From: Verrucomicrobiales bacterium | GTDB lineage: Bacteria > Verrucomicrobiota > Verrucomicrobiia > Verrucomicrobiales > DEV007 | DNA length: 64,000 bases | Direction of reading: 5' to 3' | NCBI GenBank assembly: GCA_029213065.1 | Contig: JARGPH010000006.1 | Span: forward strand, 1-64,000 | Part shown: one piece after another, positions 52,199 to 61,857 of the stretch | How positions within the stretch are numbered: position 1 is the stretch's first letter | How the letters are laid out: each line of letters starts with the position of its first letter | The notes under the pieces: model-generated | Told to the model about the DNA's origin: nothing | Seen by the model: only the letters and a program-made list of their open reading frames with translations | Databases searched by the model: none | Position numbers and translations under genes: made by a program

Positions 52199-54055
52199 AT
52201 GGACGAACGCCTTATTTATTTTACGTCAGTGCTCGCACTTGGGATCAGTGCTCAATGGCTTGCCTGGAAACTGAAGCTTCCTTCGATTCTTCTCCTCCTT
52301 GCGTTCGGTTTCGGTGCGGGACTGATTTATGATCAGTCTCAGATCATCGAGGTGGAAACGCTCTTTGCTCTCGTCTCCCTGTCGGTCGCGATCATTCTCC
52401 TCGAGGGAGGGCTGACATTGCGATTTTCTGAATTGAAAGAAGCCGGTCCCGCCGTTTTTCGCCTCGTGGGACCCGGTTCGATGGTCTCGTGGGGGCTTTC
52501 CTCGGTTGCGGCGCACTACCTCGCCGGGTTCAGCTGGCCGGTTGCGGTGTTGGTCGCCGCCCTCGTTGTTGTCACCGGTCCGACCGTGATCGGACCTATT
52601 TTAAAGACGATCAAGCCGCGCCGTTCTGTAAATTCTATTTTGAAATGGGAGGGGATCGTGATTGATCCGGTCGGAGCCATTCTCGCCGTCCTCGTTTTCG
52701 GAGTTTTCTTCGGTCATGGTCACGGTCAGATGGGGTGGGCCGGCGTCGCTCTCGGTATCGGGAAAACGCTCCTCGTGGGCGTTGGCCTGGGTTACCTTGC
52801 TGCCTGGGCGCTGTCGTTCGCTCTCAGCAAGCACTGGGTCCCGGACTTCCTGCAAAGTGTTGTCGTGCTGACGGTCGGACTGGCGCTTTTCACGGTGTCG
52901 AACCTGATTCAACACGAGTCGGGATTGCTCACGGTGACGATCATCGGGATTGGTCTCGCGAACCAGCACCGGGCCAAGATTCGCCATGTTGTCGAGTTTA
53001 AGGAGGTTCTCAGGACAGTGCTCATTTCGTGTCTCTTCATTGTTCTCGGAGGCAGAATCGGGGTCGACGATTTCATGCTCGTTTGGAAAGAAGCGCTTCT
53101 CTTCCTTGTCGCCCTGATCGTGGTGATTCGCCCCGCTTCGGTATTCATCAGCACCCTGGGGCTGAAAAATGTCACTTTTAAGGAGAAAGTGTTTCTCTCG
53201 ATGATGGCTCCACGGGGAATCGTGGCAGCAGCGGTTTCCTCTGTGTTCGCCCTCGATCTCGCGGCGCAGCATACCGAATATGCTGCCGAGGCGGCCCGCA
53301 TTGTGCCGGTGGTGTATGCGGTCATCGTGGGGACGGTTGCCTTTTACGGTCTCCTCGCGGGATTTGTTTCAAGACGTCTGGGGCTGGCGACGAAGAATCC
53401 TCAGGGAGTGCTTTTTATTGGTATCAAAAAATGGTCGATCGAGGCTGCTGCTGTGATTCAGGAGGCGGGGTTTCGCGTTCTCATGATGGATACCAACTAC
53501 GCCGCGACGGCTGAAGCCCGGATGGCGGGAGTGCCGGCGGTAAACGCGAATGTTCTTTCTGATTTTGCGGCCGAGGAACTCGATCTCGTCGGTATCGGCA
53601 GCATGGTCGCCGCGACCGGAAACGATCAGGTGAATACGCTCGCCTGTGTCAGTCTCGGGCATACCCTTGGGATTTCGCATGTCTTTCAGATCAAGCCCGA
53701 AGACGTTGAGGAATCCGAGCGAAAGTCATCATCCACCGAGTACAACGGGCGTCTCATCGGTAACCGCTCTTTGACCGCCGCAGAGTTTGATAAACGCGAA
53801 AAATCCGGTGCTGTCGTGAAGCGCACTACCTTGAACGAAGCGTTTACTTTGGCTTCCTTTGAAGAAGTCTACGGGGAATCCGCAACGATACTGTTCCGTA
53901 TTACTTCGTCAGGCGGGCTCAAAGTGGTGACCCCGGAGTCAACGCCTCCTTCGGTTGGGGATCAACTCATCAGTCTCGTCGTCGAACCCGATTCCGAAAA
54001 TGACCCCGTTCCGGTGAATTCGCCGGCGTTGGAAGGGCCTGTGAACCTCCCTTGA
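52199..54055 (+). CDS. cation/proton antiporter with TrkA-N domain
   Basis: Inner-membrane antiporter of the CPA1/NhaP-type family. About 12 helices cover residues 1-390 (start LGISAQWLAWKLKLPSILLL, the conserved VVTGPTVIGPIL and GIVIDPVGAILAVLVFG). A TrkA-N-like nucleotide-binding domain follows (about 395-530, with GIKKWSIEAAAVIQEAGFRVLMMDTN) and then a C-terminal TrkA-C-like part. The ion (Na+ or K+) cannot be told. The gene starts 109 bp from the MscS gene, which runs the other way, so the two are divergent and may share osmotic-stress control. Confidence 0.88.
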   Translation: MDERLIYFTSVLALGISAQWLAWKLKLPSILLLLAFGFGAGLIYDQSQIIEVETLFALVSLSVAIILLEGGLTLRFSELKEAGPAVFRLVGPGSMVSWGLSSVAAHYLAGFSWPVAVLVAALVVVTGPTVIGPILKTIKPRRSVNSILKWEGIVIDPVGAILAVLVFGVFFGHGHGQMGWAGVALGIGKTLLVGVGLGYLAAWALSFALSKHWVPDFLQSVVVLTVGLALFTVSNLIQHESGLLTVTIIGIGLANQHRAKIRHVVEFKEVLRTVLISCLFIVLGGRIGVDDFMLVWKEALLFLVALIVVIRPASVFISTLGLKNVTFKEKVFLSMMAPRGIVAAAVSSVFALDLAAQHTEYAAEAARIVPVVYAVIVGTVAFYGLLAGFVSRRLGLATKNPQGVLFIGIKKWSIEAAAVIQEAGFRVLMMDTNYAATAEARMAGVPAVNANVLSDFAAEELDLVGIGSMVAATGNDQVNTLACVSLGHTLGISHVFQIKPEDVEESERKSSSTEYNGRLIGNRSLTAAEFDKREKSGAVVKRTTLNEAFTLASFEEVYGESATILFRITSSGGLKVVTPESTPPSVGDQLISLVVEPDSENDPVPVNSPALEGPVNLP

Positions 54056-54111
54056 GGAACGTTTTTCCGCCGCCGAAAGCCTCATTTTCTTACCGTCTCA
54101 AAATTTGATGC

Positions 54112-54140
54112 TTGCGGAAAAAACCCCAATAAGTTATAAT
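54112..54140 (+). promoter_or_regulatory. strong-looking promoter of the CelD-like gene
   Basis: TTGCGG (54112-54117), a 17-bp spacer and a perfect TATAAT (54135-54140) lie 38 bp before the GTG start at 54178. It is the best sigma70-type match seen in the window. Confidence 0.55.
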
Positions 54141-54177
54141 TTCCATAATATAATGGGTCTTTCATATCTTTAGGTCG

Positions 54178-55431
54178 GTGATTACCGGGATCAACGAGGA
54201 GTGGACTACCCCGGAACACACTGAACCGATGCAGAAAAACCTCAACGTTGAAGGGACAGACCTGAGCAATCCCGGTCTCGAGCGACGCCCTCACTCCAGC
54301 CTTCATCATGCGCCCGAATTCGGTTCGATGCGCCCCTCTGCGGAAGTGCCGATGCACTTGAACGTCATTTCAGAGATGGGCGCGATGGATCGGATCGAGC
54401 ATTCGTGGAACCGGCTCGTTCAGTCCGATGCCTCTCCTTATGTGACCTTCGGATGGGTCCAGGCATTTTTTCATCACTGGAGTGAGTGGATTGATGAAAT
54501 GCTCGTTTTCACCCTGACCGGTGAGAAGGGGATTGCCGCTATTCTGCCCTGTTATCGTATCGGCGCGAAATTGCATCTCGCTGCCGATGAAATCAGTCCT
54601 TACAACGACATGGTTGCGGTGGATCGGGAAGCTGCCGCTGAACTGGTGGCTCGGGCAGGCACCTGGATGAGAGAATTTCGCAACGGTTACAAGTTTCATT
54701 TTCAATCGGTTCGGGAGGAGAGCCTCATTCATGATGCCGTCCGCAGAATCGTTGAGGATGAAGTGGGTTGGACCTATACCGCTCGCGATGCGGGCGGGAG
54801 TGATTCCTTCAATTTGAAAGCAGGAGCCGAAAGTTACCTCAAATCTCTCAGTGATACCGGCGAGATTCGTCTACGGCAGGCGGGGATGTTTTTGAATCAG
54901 AAATTCCCGATGGACCGGCTCACCGTTTTGCGCGGCTGCGAACTGCGGGTGAATGATCTTGCGAACGCATTCGAGTTTTTTGCACGCTGCAAAGCGGAGG
55001 GCGCTGAACTGCCGGAGCTCGATTTTCAATTGTTCAGCGCGCTTGGCGAAGCCTCAAAGGACTGCGATCTCGGGATGCAGTTGGCGAGCCTCAGCAATGA
55101 GGGGGAAATCCTCGCGGTCAGCTGCGGTTTCGCGATGAATGGGGTTTGGCACGAGTATCTGCGTGCGGAAGCGGAAGAGCACGCTCGTTTCGAGCCGGCC
55201 GCGAATCTGTTCATTCGGAGTATCGAACGGTGGCACCGTGAGGATGGTCTCTCAGCGTGTTCGGAAATGGGCCCCGGTATTCCGGCGTCAGGTGAGATCG
55301 AGCGCGAGCGAACGAACTTTCTGTCGATCATACTCAAGCCGGATACGAAGCGTCACCGCCTTTACGACCGCCTTCTAGGGAGAAACCGGGTTGAGGACAC
55401 CGACGATTCGGACATTTTTCTGGCCCGCTGA
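54178..55431 (+). CDS. CelD/BcsL-like GNAT acetyltransferase
   Basis: A protein of 417 residues from GTG at 54178 (400 from ATG at 54229). The second half has the GNAT fold of the CelD/cellulose-biosynthesis acetyltransferase group (Acetyltransf_6): FGWVQAFFHHWSEWIDEM, then ILPCYRIG, the ARFEPAANLFIRSIERWHRED motif near the C-terminus and EMGPGIP. Such proteins acetylate or transfer acyl groups during exopolysaccharide or cell-wall assembly. The first ~60 residues are unstructured-looking. It is preceded by a good promoter and ends 1 bp from a convergent gene. Confidence 0.72.
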   Translation: MITGINEEWTTPEHTEPMQKNLNVEGTDLSNPGLERRPHSSLHHAPEFGSMRPSAEVPMHLNVISEMGAMDRIEHSWNRLVQSDASPYVTFGWVQAFFHHWSEWIDEMLVFTLTGEKGIAAILPCYRIGAKLHLAADEISPYNDMVAVDREAAAELVARAGTWMREFRNGYKFHFQSVREESLIHDAVRRIVEDEVGWTYTARDAGGSDSFNLKAGAESYLKSLSDTGEIRLRQAGMFLNQKFPMDRLTVLRGCELRVNDLANAFEFFARCKAEGAELPELDFQLFSALGEASKDCDLGMQLASLSNEGEILAVSCGFAMNGVWHEYLRAEAEEHARFEPAANLFIRSIERWHREDGLSACSEMGPGIPASGEIERERTNFLSIILKPDTKRHRLYDRLLGRNRVEDTDDSDIFLAR

Positions 55432-55432
55432 T

Positions 55433-56734
55433 TCAGACGAAGAGTTCCTCTATGATCCCGGTGGAATCCCCGTGGGATTCAGCCTCGATGCCGGATCCAT
55501 TGAGGAGGCTGAGCCACAAATTGCAGAGTGGGCTTTTGGGATCTTTCATCACGAGGTGGCGTCCGTGTTTGATTCCTGAACCGCCTCCCGTGACGAGCGT
55601 GGGGCAGTTGTTGAGGTAGTGAATCGAGTTGATGTTGGTTCCCAGGGTCAGGGTTGTGTTGTCGAAAAGCGAGGAGCCGTCAGCCTCTTGAATCCCTTTC
55701 ATCCGATCGATGAAGTGAGCGAAAAGCTCCGATTGTTTCGCGTCGCGTTGCTCTGATACGTCTTTACGCGGGCCGTCGCTGTAGTGGCTCATGTTGTGAG
55801 CCGTGATCGTCGATCCCATGCTTCGAATCATCGTGTCGAGTGGCTGGCGGTAGGAGAAAACCCGCGAAGCATCGACTTCCATGGCCGCGAGGATGAGATC
55901 ATACATCACCTTCATTTCCTCGACTCCTTCGAGCCCTTCACCCGGTTCTTTCAACGGCTGCGAAGGTTTCAGCTTCGGGACATCGAGCCATTCCTCCTCC
56001 TTGGAGAGCCGGGTTTCAATCTCGCGGATCGATTGGAAGTATTCGTCAAGCTTGTCGGTGTCGGTCTTTGAAAGGCCCTTCTGCGTCGACTTTGCATCTT
56101 CGAGGACGGTATCGAGGACACTTCGTTGCTGAAGCAGAGCCGCCTGACGCTCCGCGAGCGGTGTCGAATCATCGGAAAAGAGCCGGTGAAACGCGGCCAC
56201 GGGCGTATTGAGGGCTGCGACGGGTTTTCCCTGACGGTTCCAGGAAAGCGAAAGACCGGGGCCGTGGCCTGAATTGTCCCCGCCCCGGTAGCCGAGCTGG
56301 ATGGATGAAAAACGCGTTTCTTTTCCCAGTGTTTCCGCCGCGACCTGATCGACGGAAATGCTGTTGTGGAAACTCTGCCCCGGCTCGGCGTAACGATTCG
56401 CTCCCGTGAGCCAGAAGGTGCTTCCCCAGTGCGCTTCGTTGTTGAACTGGTTCGACAAATTTTGAATCACAGTGATGTCGTCTTTGTGCCGCGCAAGCGG
56501 GGAGAGTCCCGGTGTCAGTTCGTAGTCAGTGCCGGTGGTTTTCAGATCCGGAAACCAGGAGTCGCGGGTCACTCCGAAACCCATTCCGAGAAAGGCGAGG
56601 CGTTTCGGTGGTGTTATCGGAGTGGCGGCGGAAGCAAAGCGTCGAAATCCGAAAGACTCCAAAAAGGGAAGTCCGATCAGAGCGGAGCTGCTTCGCAAAA
56701 AGGTTCTCCGGTTGGAGGTAAGGTCCGGTTTCAT
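55433..56734 (-). CDS. DUF1552 protein, Tat-type leader
   Basis: A 433-residue member of DUF1552, found mainly in Planctomycetes, Verrucomicrobia and Acidobacteria. The N-terminus NRRTFLRSSSALIGLP has the twin-arginine form of the family. Typical core parts are GFGVTRDSWFPDL, FWLTGANRYAEPGQSFHNS and HNMSHYSDGPRK. It overlaps the DUF1592 gene by 4 bp, the standard pair. The role is unproven; the pair is usually thought to act in the periplasm, possibly with polysaccharides. Confidence 0.9.
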   Translation of the reverse strand: MKPDLTSNRRTFLRSSSALIGLPFLESFGFRRFASAATPITPPKRLAFLGMGFGVTRDSWFPDLKTTGTDYELTPGLSPLARHKDDITVIQNLSNQFNNEAHWGSTFWLTGANRYAEPGQSFHNSISVDQVAAETLGKETRFSSIQLGYRGGDNSGHGPGLSLSWNRQGKPVAALNTPVAAFHRLFSDDSTPLAERQAALLQQRSVLDTVLEDAKSTQKGLSKTDTDKLDEYFQSIREIETRLSKEEEWLDVPKLKPSQPLKEPGEGLEGVEEMKVMYDLILAAMEVDASRVFSYRQPLDTMIRSMGSTITAHNMSHYSDGPRKDVSEQRDAKQSELFAHFIDRMKGIQEADGSSLFDNTTLTLGTNINSIHYLNNCPTLVTGGGSGIKHGRHLVMKDPKSPLCNLWLSLLNGSGIEAESHGDSTGIIEELFV

Positions 56735-59334
56735 TTTTTCGTTCTGAAGGGTTTGGATTGAACGAGTGCTAGAATAAATTCGCGCATCTCACCGTTTTTG
56801 GCGCGGGCGCGTTTCAGTAATTTTTCGCGCAAACTCTCATCGGAAAAGCCATAGGGGCGGCCGAGGGCATATTCGATGAGCGCTTCAATGAAGCCGCGTT
56901 CAAAAGCGCTCCCCTGATTCGCGATTGCGTCGCGCAGGCCGGCAAAATCGTCGAATGCAGCGCCACCGGGGAGCTGGCCATGGGCGTCTATGTCAATGGT
57001 TTTTCTCAGCTTCGCCTTCTTTTTTCGGCCCGCCTGCGTCAGGATCATTGTCTCGCGCCACTTTCCGGCGGCATCGAAGTTTTCGAGACCGTAGCCGATC
57101 GGATCGATCTTGCGGTGGCACTGCGCGCACTGGGCTTCCTCCATGTGCGCGTTTTGCAGCTCACGCGGAGAGAGCAATTTCCCCTGCAGCCTGCTCAGTT
57201 GGGGAACGTTGGCGGGAGCGGGAGGGGGTGGATCGTCGAGCAGTTTCCGCATCACCCACGCTCCGCGTTCGACGGGTGAGGAGCGGTTGCCGTCGGACCC
57301 CATCGCCATCGTTGCCGCCATTCCGAGCAATCCGCCGCGCGGGGAATCGGCGGGCAGGGATACTTTCCTGAATTCCCCGCCCTCGACTCCTTCGAGCCCG
57401 TAGTAGTCGGCGAGGAGGTTGTTAACGACGACATGATCCGTTTTCAGCAAATCCTTCAGCGGGCGTCGTTCGTTGATGACCGAACGCATCGTTTCATAGA
57501 CCTCCTGACGTGCCGCCGCTTTGACGCTGTCATCGAATTCGGGAAACTGACGGAAGTCGAACTGGAAGAAGTCGAGGCGTTCCATGTGCAGCCATTGATG
57601 GGCGAAACTGGAAATGAAGGCATCGCTTCGCGGGTCCTTTAGCATTCGGTTAGTCTGCGCTGCCAGTTTTGCGGGATCGCTCAACTCACCTGCCCGTGCC
57701 ACATCGTAGAGGGCTTTGTCAGGAGGCGAGCTCCACAGGAAATAGGAAAGTCTCACCGCGAGCTCCGGATCGGTCAGTTTGCGTTTCGGTTCCCTCTTGG
57801 TAGAGGAAGGAGAATTCCTTCCCTCTCCCGAAGCCGGAACCGGTTCGATCAGATAAAGAAAGCCGGGAGAGGCGAGGATCGTCGCGAGCGGTTCGCGGAT
57901 TGCTTCGTGGAGTTTCTTGCCGTCCGATTTTCCCTTGGCGTAAAGTTCGTACAGTTTCTCGAGATAAGCGGGGGACGGTTCTTTAATCCTGAAAGCTCGT
58001 GCCGCGAATCGCTCAATGATCTCCCGGGCGTAGGCATCCTCATCCGGTCGCTTCCACCACTCACGCCCTTTGAAAAAGAGATCAGTGACACCGCGTGGCG
58101 GCCACGTCTCGAAATGCGGGCCCGAAATCTCAATCCGGTCGATCCAGAGAGCAGGAGGAGGCCCCACCTTGTTTTTAACCTGCGCCTTGAGGAAATCGGC
58201 CCGTGCCGCATCGCGATTGTTGTGCTGCCGCTGGCGAAGCCCGTAGCTCCGGCTTCCCGTTTTTTCAACGGTCACGGGGATTTCGAGAATCTGAGGGTCG
58301 GCCATCGTCCCGGTGACTTCAACGCATCCCAGTAAGTCTAATTCGCCGGCTCTTCCATTGGCGGTTTTGATTCCGTATTCGAGAAAGCGCTCATGCGAAG
58401 GCGCTCCCTCGAGTGCCGCGACGCGAACTTTCAGGGTATACTCTCCTGCGGGCCATTTCGGAGAGACGTTGACCGTATCGAGAACCGCTCCGTTAAAAAG
58501 CCGATAAAGGAGGATGCCGGTTTTCGATTCGGGGCGGTCCAGATACTGCCGGTAAGTGGCATACTGCTGGTTGTAGAGTCGCTCGTGAAAGGCGACGTCG
58601 TTCTCGTCGATGAACCCGAACGCTTTCGGTGGTTTCTCTTTCGCGACAGCGCGCCATTCCTGCGCTTTGTCGTAGTTGCTTTTCAGCTTGGTCGACTGCT
58701 TCTCAAAGAACTTATTGATCGAGGGCTCCGACTCCCGTTCGAATGACATCACCTTGGGCGCCTCCTTTGAGAGGAGGAACGTTTTATCCAATGCGTTGTG
58801 GGCGAGTTTGAGGTATTGCTCGAACTGATCGCTTGAGAAAAAGAGCGATGCCCCGGTCGTATCGAAACCGTCGGAATTGGTGTCCGCAGGCAAATCCTCA
58901 GCATCGATCCTCACCCCGAGGAGGTCGTAGATCGTGTTTTCATATTCGCGCCGGTTGAGCCGACGCATCGTGATCATTCCCCCCGAGTCGCTGAGGATTT
59001 CCCGGGCGGCGACGAGCTCGTGCGAAAGATCGTCGAGAAACCCGGTCTTCTCTTTATCGGAAAGTTGAGGCTCGTCTTCCGGGGGCATCTCGCCCGAGTT
59101 CAGCGAGTTGAGAACTTTCTGCCAGAGTTCCGCTGAAGCGACTGAGTCAATCTTGAAGGAAAGGTCGTCGAGATTGACCCCTCCTTCTTCGGTCAGTGAA
59201 TCATGACATTCGAGACAGTATTTGTCGAAGATCGCAAAATGCGCTTCGGGCATTTTCGCGGTGGCCTCATCCGCTGCACTGGCGGGGAAAGCTAGCAGGA
59301 AAATGAGAACCGCCGGGAGGAGAGCGAACTTCAT
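56731..59334 (-). CDS. DUF1592-type protein with planctomycete cytochrome c domains
   Basis: Exported protein: signal peptide 1-20, then a planctomycete cytochrome c-type domain with CLECH (about 38-43), DUF1587 (about 100-180), DUF1595, DUF1592, DUF1588 (about 480-690) and C-terminal DUF1585 (about 780-867). A second heme motif lies near the end (CAQCHRKIDPIGYGLENFD). The 867 residues match family size. A 27-bp copy of the dispersed palindromic repeat lies inside the coding frame near 57799-57825, adding the residues GEGRNSPSSTK between two conserved blocks. The downstream partner is the DUF1552 gene. Confidence 0.9.
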   Translation of the reverse strand: MKFALLPAVLIFLLAFPASAADEATAKMPEAHFAIFDKYCLECHDSLTEEGGVNLDDLSFKIDSVASAELWQKVLNSLNSGEMPPEDEPQLSDKEKTGFLDDLSHELVAAREILSDSGGMITMRRLNRREYENTIYDLLGVRIDAEDLPADTNSDGFDTTGASLFFSSDQFEQYLKLAHNALDKTFLLSKEAPKVMSFERESEPSINKFFEKQSTKLKSNYDKAQEWRAVAKEKPPKAFGFIDENDVAFHERLYNQQYATYRQYLDRPESKTGILLYRLFNGAVLDTVNVSPKWPAGEYTLKVRVAALEGAPSHERFLEYGIKTANGRAGELDLLGCVEVTGTMADPQILEIPVTVEKTGSRSYGLRQRQHNNRDAARADFLKAQVKNKVGPPPALWIDRIEISGPHFETWPPRGVTDLFFKGREWWKRPDEDAYAREIIERFAARAFRIKEPSPAYLEKLYELYAKGKSDGKKLHEAIREPLATILASPGFLYLIEPVPASGEGRNSPSSTKREPKRKLTDPELAVRLSYFLWSSPPDKALYDVARAGELSDPAKLAAQTNRMLKDPRSDAFISSFAHQWLHMERLDFFQFDFRQFPEFDDSVKAAARQEVYETMRSVINERRPLKDLLKTDHVVVNNLLADYYGLEGVEGGEFRKVSLPADSPRGGLLGMAATMAMGSDGNRSSPVERGAWVMRKLLDDPPPPAPANVPQLSRLQGKLLSPRELQNAHMEEAQCAQCHRKIDPIGYGLENFDAAGKWRETMILTQAGRKKKAKLRKTIDIDAHGQLPGGAAFDDFAGLRDAIANQGSAFERGFIEALIEYALGRPYGFSDESLREKLLKRARAKNGEMREFILALVQSKPFRTKK
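57799..57825 (+). repeat. dispersed palindromic repeat, partial copy E, within a coding sequence
   Basis: GGTAGAGGAAGGAGAATTCC then TTCCCTC lies inside the minus-strand DUF1592 gene, in frame. It matches the right half of copies A and B, including the full palindrome. The frame stays open through it. Confidence 0.75.
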
Positions 59335-59342
59335 GAGGGAGA

Positions 59343-60575
59343 TCAGGGGACGAGGTTAGCCGTGGCAAATTTCAGATATTGCTCCCAATCGTAGTCGGTT
59401 ACGTCGTGTTTGCCAGTGCGCATGTGGTAACCGATTTGTCCCTGCACCGGTGTGTTCACCGCCGGCATCTCAGTCGCAGGAAGTCCTTTCGTTCCGAGAA
59501 GTTTGTATACGGGTGAGGCGTGGAGACAGGAGAGGAATTCGCCCTTGGGATCGGCCCAGGTATCCTCTTCTGCGCTCGCCACGTAGAGGGGGCGCGGGGC
59601 GATGAGCGCAAGAAGGGTGTGGTTATCGAAGGGCATTTCGCCTTCTTTATTCGCGTAGCGCAGGAAATTGCCACAGAACCAATGCGGAAATGAATCGGTG
59701 ATTCTCCAAACCGTCTCGCCAATGGCGCGGCGCGAAAGGGCGGCGCCTCCGCAGCCCGAGTTGTTTGAAATCACGAGTGCGAATCGTTCGTCCGACGCTC
59801 CCGCCCAGAGAGAGGTTTTGCCGAGTCTGGAATGGCCCATCACGGCGACTTTTTCACCGTCCACTTCCGGGATTGAGTCGGTGAGGACGTCGAGAATACG
59901 GCTCAGAGCCCAGGACCAGGTCGCGATCGAAGCGGCTTCGTGGTTTTCGGGCTGACCTAGTTCCCCGTGAACGCCGTTCGCAAACTCATCGTGAAAATCG
60001 GGATCGACGTCGCCGTAGTAAGCGGTCACGAGCCCGAACCCGCCGTTGATGATGCGTTCGACAGCCCAGCGGCTTGCGCTCGCTCCGCGATCTTCCTCAC
60101 TGGCGGTGCGGTCTTTTCGCTTCATCATCCAGCTCGAGGGAAGGATGATGTCAGGATCGTCAAAAACGGCATGGTTGCCGGCGAAATTGTAGCCGAGGAA
60201 GACCGGAACCGGCTTCTCAGCAGCGCTCTTCGGCAGAAACAGAGCCACATTGATGTCCTCTCCCGCGAGCTTCACGACGATTTGTTTCAATACTCCTTTT
60301 CCTCCGAGAATTGCTTTGTCCGGCGCCGCGGGAGCCATCGTTGTTTTCGTCGCCAGCATCGCCTCTGTCTTCTCGCCGAACATTTCGCGGGCGATCAGTG
60401 AATACCATTTCGTCCGTTTTTCCGGCCATTCGGCGGCGGTTTTCACTCCTTCAAGAACGTCGGGGAGGGTGTAGGCGGGGATTTTTGACTCATCGTAGTT
60501 GGGTTCAAAAACGAAGTCGTCTGCGATAATGAGAAAAGGTGCCGCGAGTATCGCGAGAAAAAGTGAGCGCATCAT
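59343..60575 (-). CDS. CE15-like glucuronoyl methylesterase
   Basis: Secreted esterase, probably of carbohydrate esterase family 15, which cuts 4-O-methyl-glucuronoyl esters linking xylan to lignin; other uronate esters are possible. A signal peptide (MMRSLFLAILAAPFLI) precedes the alpha/beta-hydrolase domain, with the nucleophile motif GHSRLGKTSLW (Ser) and the SNNSGCGGAALSRR segment. The catalytic His lies in MRTGKHDVTDYDW near the C-terminus. ATG at 60575 was chosen over GTG at 60608. It lies 8 bp after the DUF1592 gene, so it may be part of that operon. Confidence 0.82.
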   Translation of the reverse strand: MMRSLFLAILAAPFLIIADDFVFEPNYDESKIPAYTLPDVLEGVKTAAEWPEKRTKWYSLIAREMFGEKTEAMLATKTTMAPAAPDKAILGGKGVLKQIVVKLAGEDINVALFLPKSAAEKPVPVFLGYNFAGNHAVFDDPDIILPSSWMMKRKDRTASEEDRGASASRWAVERIINGGFGLVTAYYGDVDPDFHDEFANGVHGELGQPENHEAASIATWSWALSRILDVLTDSIPEVDGEKVAVMGHSRLGKTSLWAGASDERFALVISNNSGCGGAALSRRAIGETVWRITDSFPHWFCGNFLRYANKEGEMPFDNHTLLALIAPRPLYVASAEEDTWADPKGEFLSCLHASPVYKLLGTKGLPATEMPAVNTPVQGQIGYHMRTGKHDVTDYDWEQYLKFATANLVP

Positions 60576-60911
60576 TCGGAAACCATAGCGACTTCGTCTC
60601 GCTTTCACAGCACCGAATTCGCGTGATCTCGCGGTCTAAGCCCTTCTTTCGCCAAGGCTGCTGAGGGTTTTGCACATCCCTGCGCGTAAGTTGCTGCAGT
60701 TATCGCCCCTTTAATTAAGCAGGGGTGGAAACTTGAGAAGTGGGGGCGCACCGGGACAGTCTGCGGGAAGGGCGAACCGGTCTTATGAGGCGGAATCGCC
60801 TCCTAATTCTTTCCCAATTGTATTTGATCGATGTTTGAAATCAGGTAAGTCTTCTCGGATATGCCCCTGTTCTTTCATGCGGAAACTTGAAGGCCGGTAT
60901 TTAAAAATTTC
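60576..60911. other. intergenic region with a small hairpin
   Basis: This 336-bp divergent gap carries a GAGGCG-GAAT-CGCCTC hairpin (60787-60802) but no clear promoter, repeat or gene. Confidence 0.4.
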
Positions 60912-61847
60912 ATGATGCGCACTCTAGTTACAGGCGGAGCCGGCTTTTTGGGCTCCCATCTCTGCGATTCGCTTATCGCGAAAGGTCACGAGGTGATCTG
61001 CCTCGACAATTTCTTCACAGGGCATAAGAGCAATATCGCTCACCTTATCGGCAATCCCAATTTTGAATTGATGCGCTGGGATGTGATTGACCCCTTCAAG
61101 GTGGAGGTCGATCGGATCTACAATTTAGCGTGCCCTGCTTCCCCGGTTCACTACCAGCACAATCCGATCAAGACGATCAAGACGTCGGTGAGCGGTGCGA
61201 TTAATGTATTGGGTCTCGCGAAGCGGACCGGAGCAAGAGTCTTTCAGGCGTCAACTTCGGAAGTTTACGGCGATCCCACCGAAGGCAACCACCCTCAGGT
61301 GGAGGCCTATTGGGGAAATGTGAACCCCATCGGGATTCGGAGCTGTTACGACGAAGGAAAGCGCTGCGCTGAGACTTTGTTTTTTGACTACCACCGCTCC
61401 AACAATGTCGATATCCGCGTGATCCGCATTTTCAATACCTACGGACCACGCATGAGCCCCGGTGACGGGCGCGTCGTTTCCAATTTTATCTGTCAGGCCC
61501 TTCGCGGGGAACCACTTACGATTTTTGGAGAAGGGCAGCAGACACGCTCTTTTTGCTACGTGAGCGACTTGATCCGGAGCTTCGAATTGCTCATGGAGAA
61601 GGAAGGCATCACCGGGCCCGTCAATGCCGGCAATCCCAACGAAATTACGATGTTGGAGCTCGCGGAGAACGTGCTCGCGATCACGGGGAGCAAGTCGGAA
61701 ATCGTTCACAAGCCACTCCCGCAGGACGATCCTCAGCAGCGGCGCCCCGATATTTCACTGGCCCGCCGTGAACTTGGCTGGGAACCGGGCGTTGCCTTGA
61801 AAGAGGGCCTGGAGAAAACGATTCAGTATTTCGAATCCATTATTTAG
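60912..61847 (+). CDS. UDP-glucuronate decarboxylase (UDP-xylose synthase)
   Basis: Makes UDP-xylose from UDP-glucuronate. Extended short-chain dehydrogenase of 311 residues with the cofactor motif [12 protein letters not shown] near 8-19, the active-site region [12 protein letters not shown], the YDEGK motif (Tyr and Lys, YxxxK), and the [12 protein letters not shown] segment. The match over the UXS-specific [18 protein letters not shown] region is strong. It is followed 10 bp later by the UDP-glucose dehydrogenase gene, which supplies its substrate. Confidence 0.92.
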   Translation: MMRTLVTGGAGFLGSHLCDSLIAKGHEVICLDNFFTGHKSNIAHLIGNPNFELMRWDVIDPFKVEVDRIYNLACPASPVHYQHNPIKTIKTSVSGAINVLGLAKRTGARVFQASTSEVYGDPTEGNHPQVEAYWGNVNPIGIRSCYDEGKRCAETLFFDYHRSNNVDIRVIRIFNTYGPRMSPGDGRVVSNFICQALRGEPLTIFGEGQQTRSFCYVSDLIRSFELLMEKEGITGPVNAGNPNEITMLELAENVLAITGSKSEIVHKPLPQDDPQQRRPDISLARRELGWEPGVALKEGLEKTIQYFESII

Positions 61848-61857
61848 ATTTTTCGTG

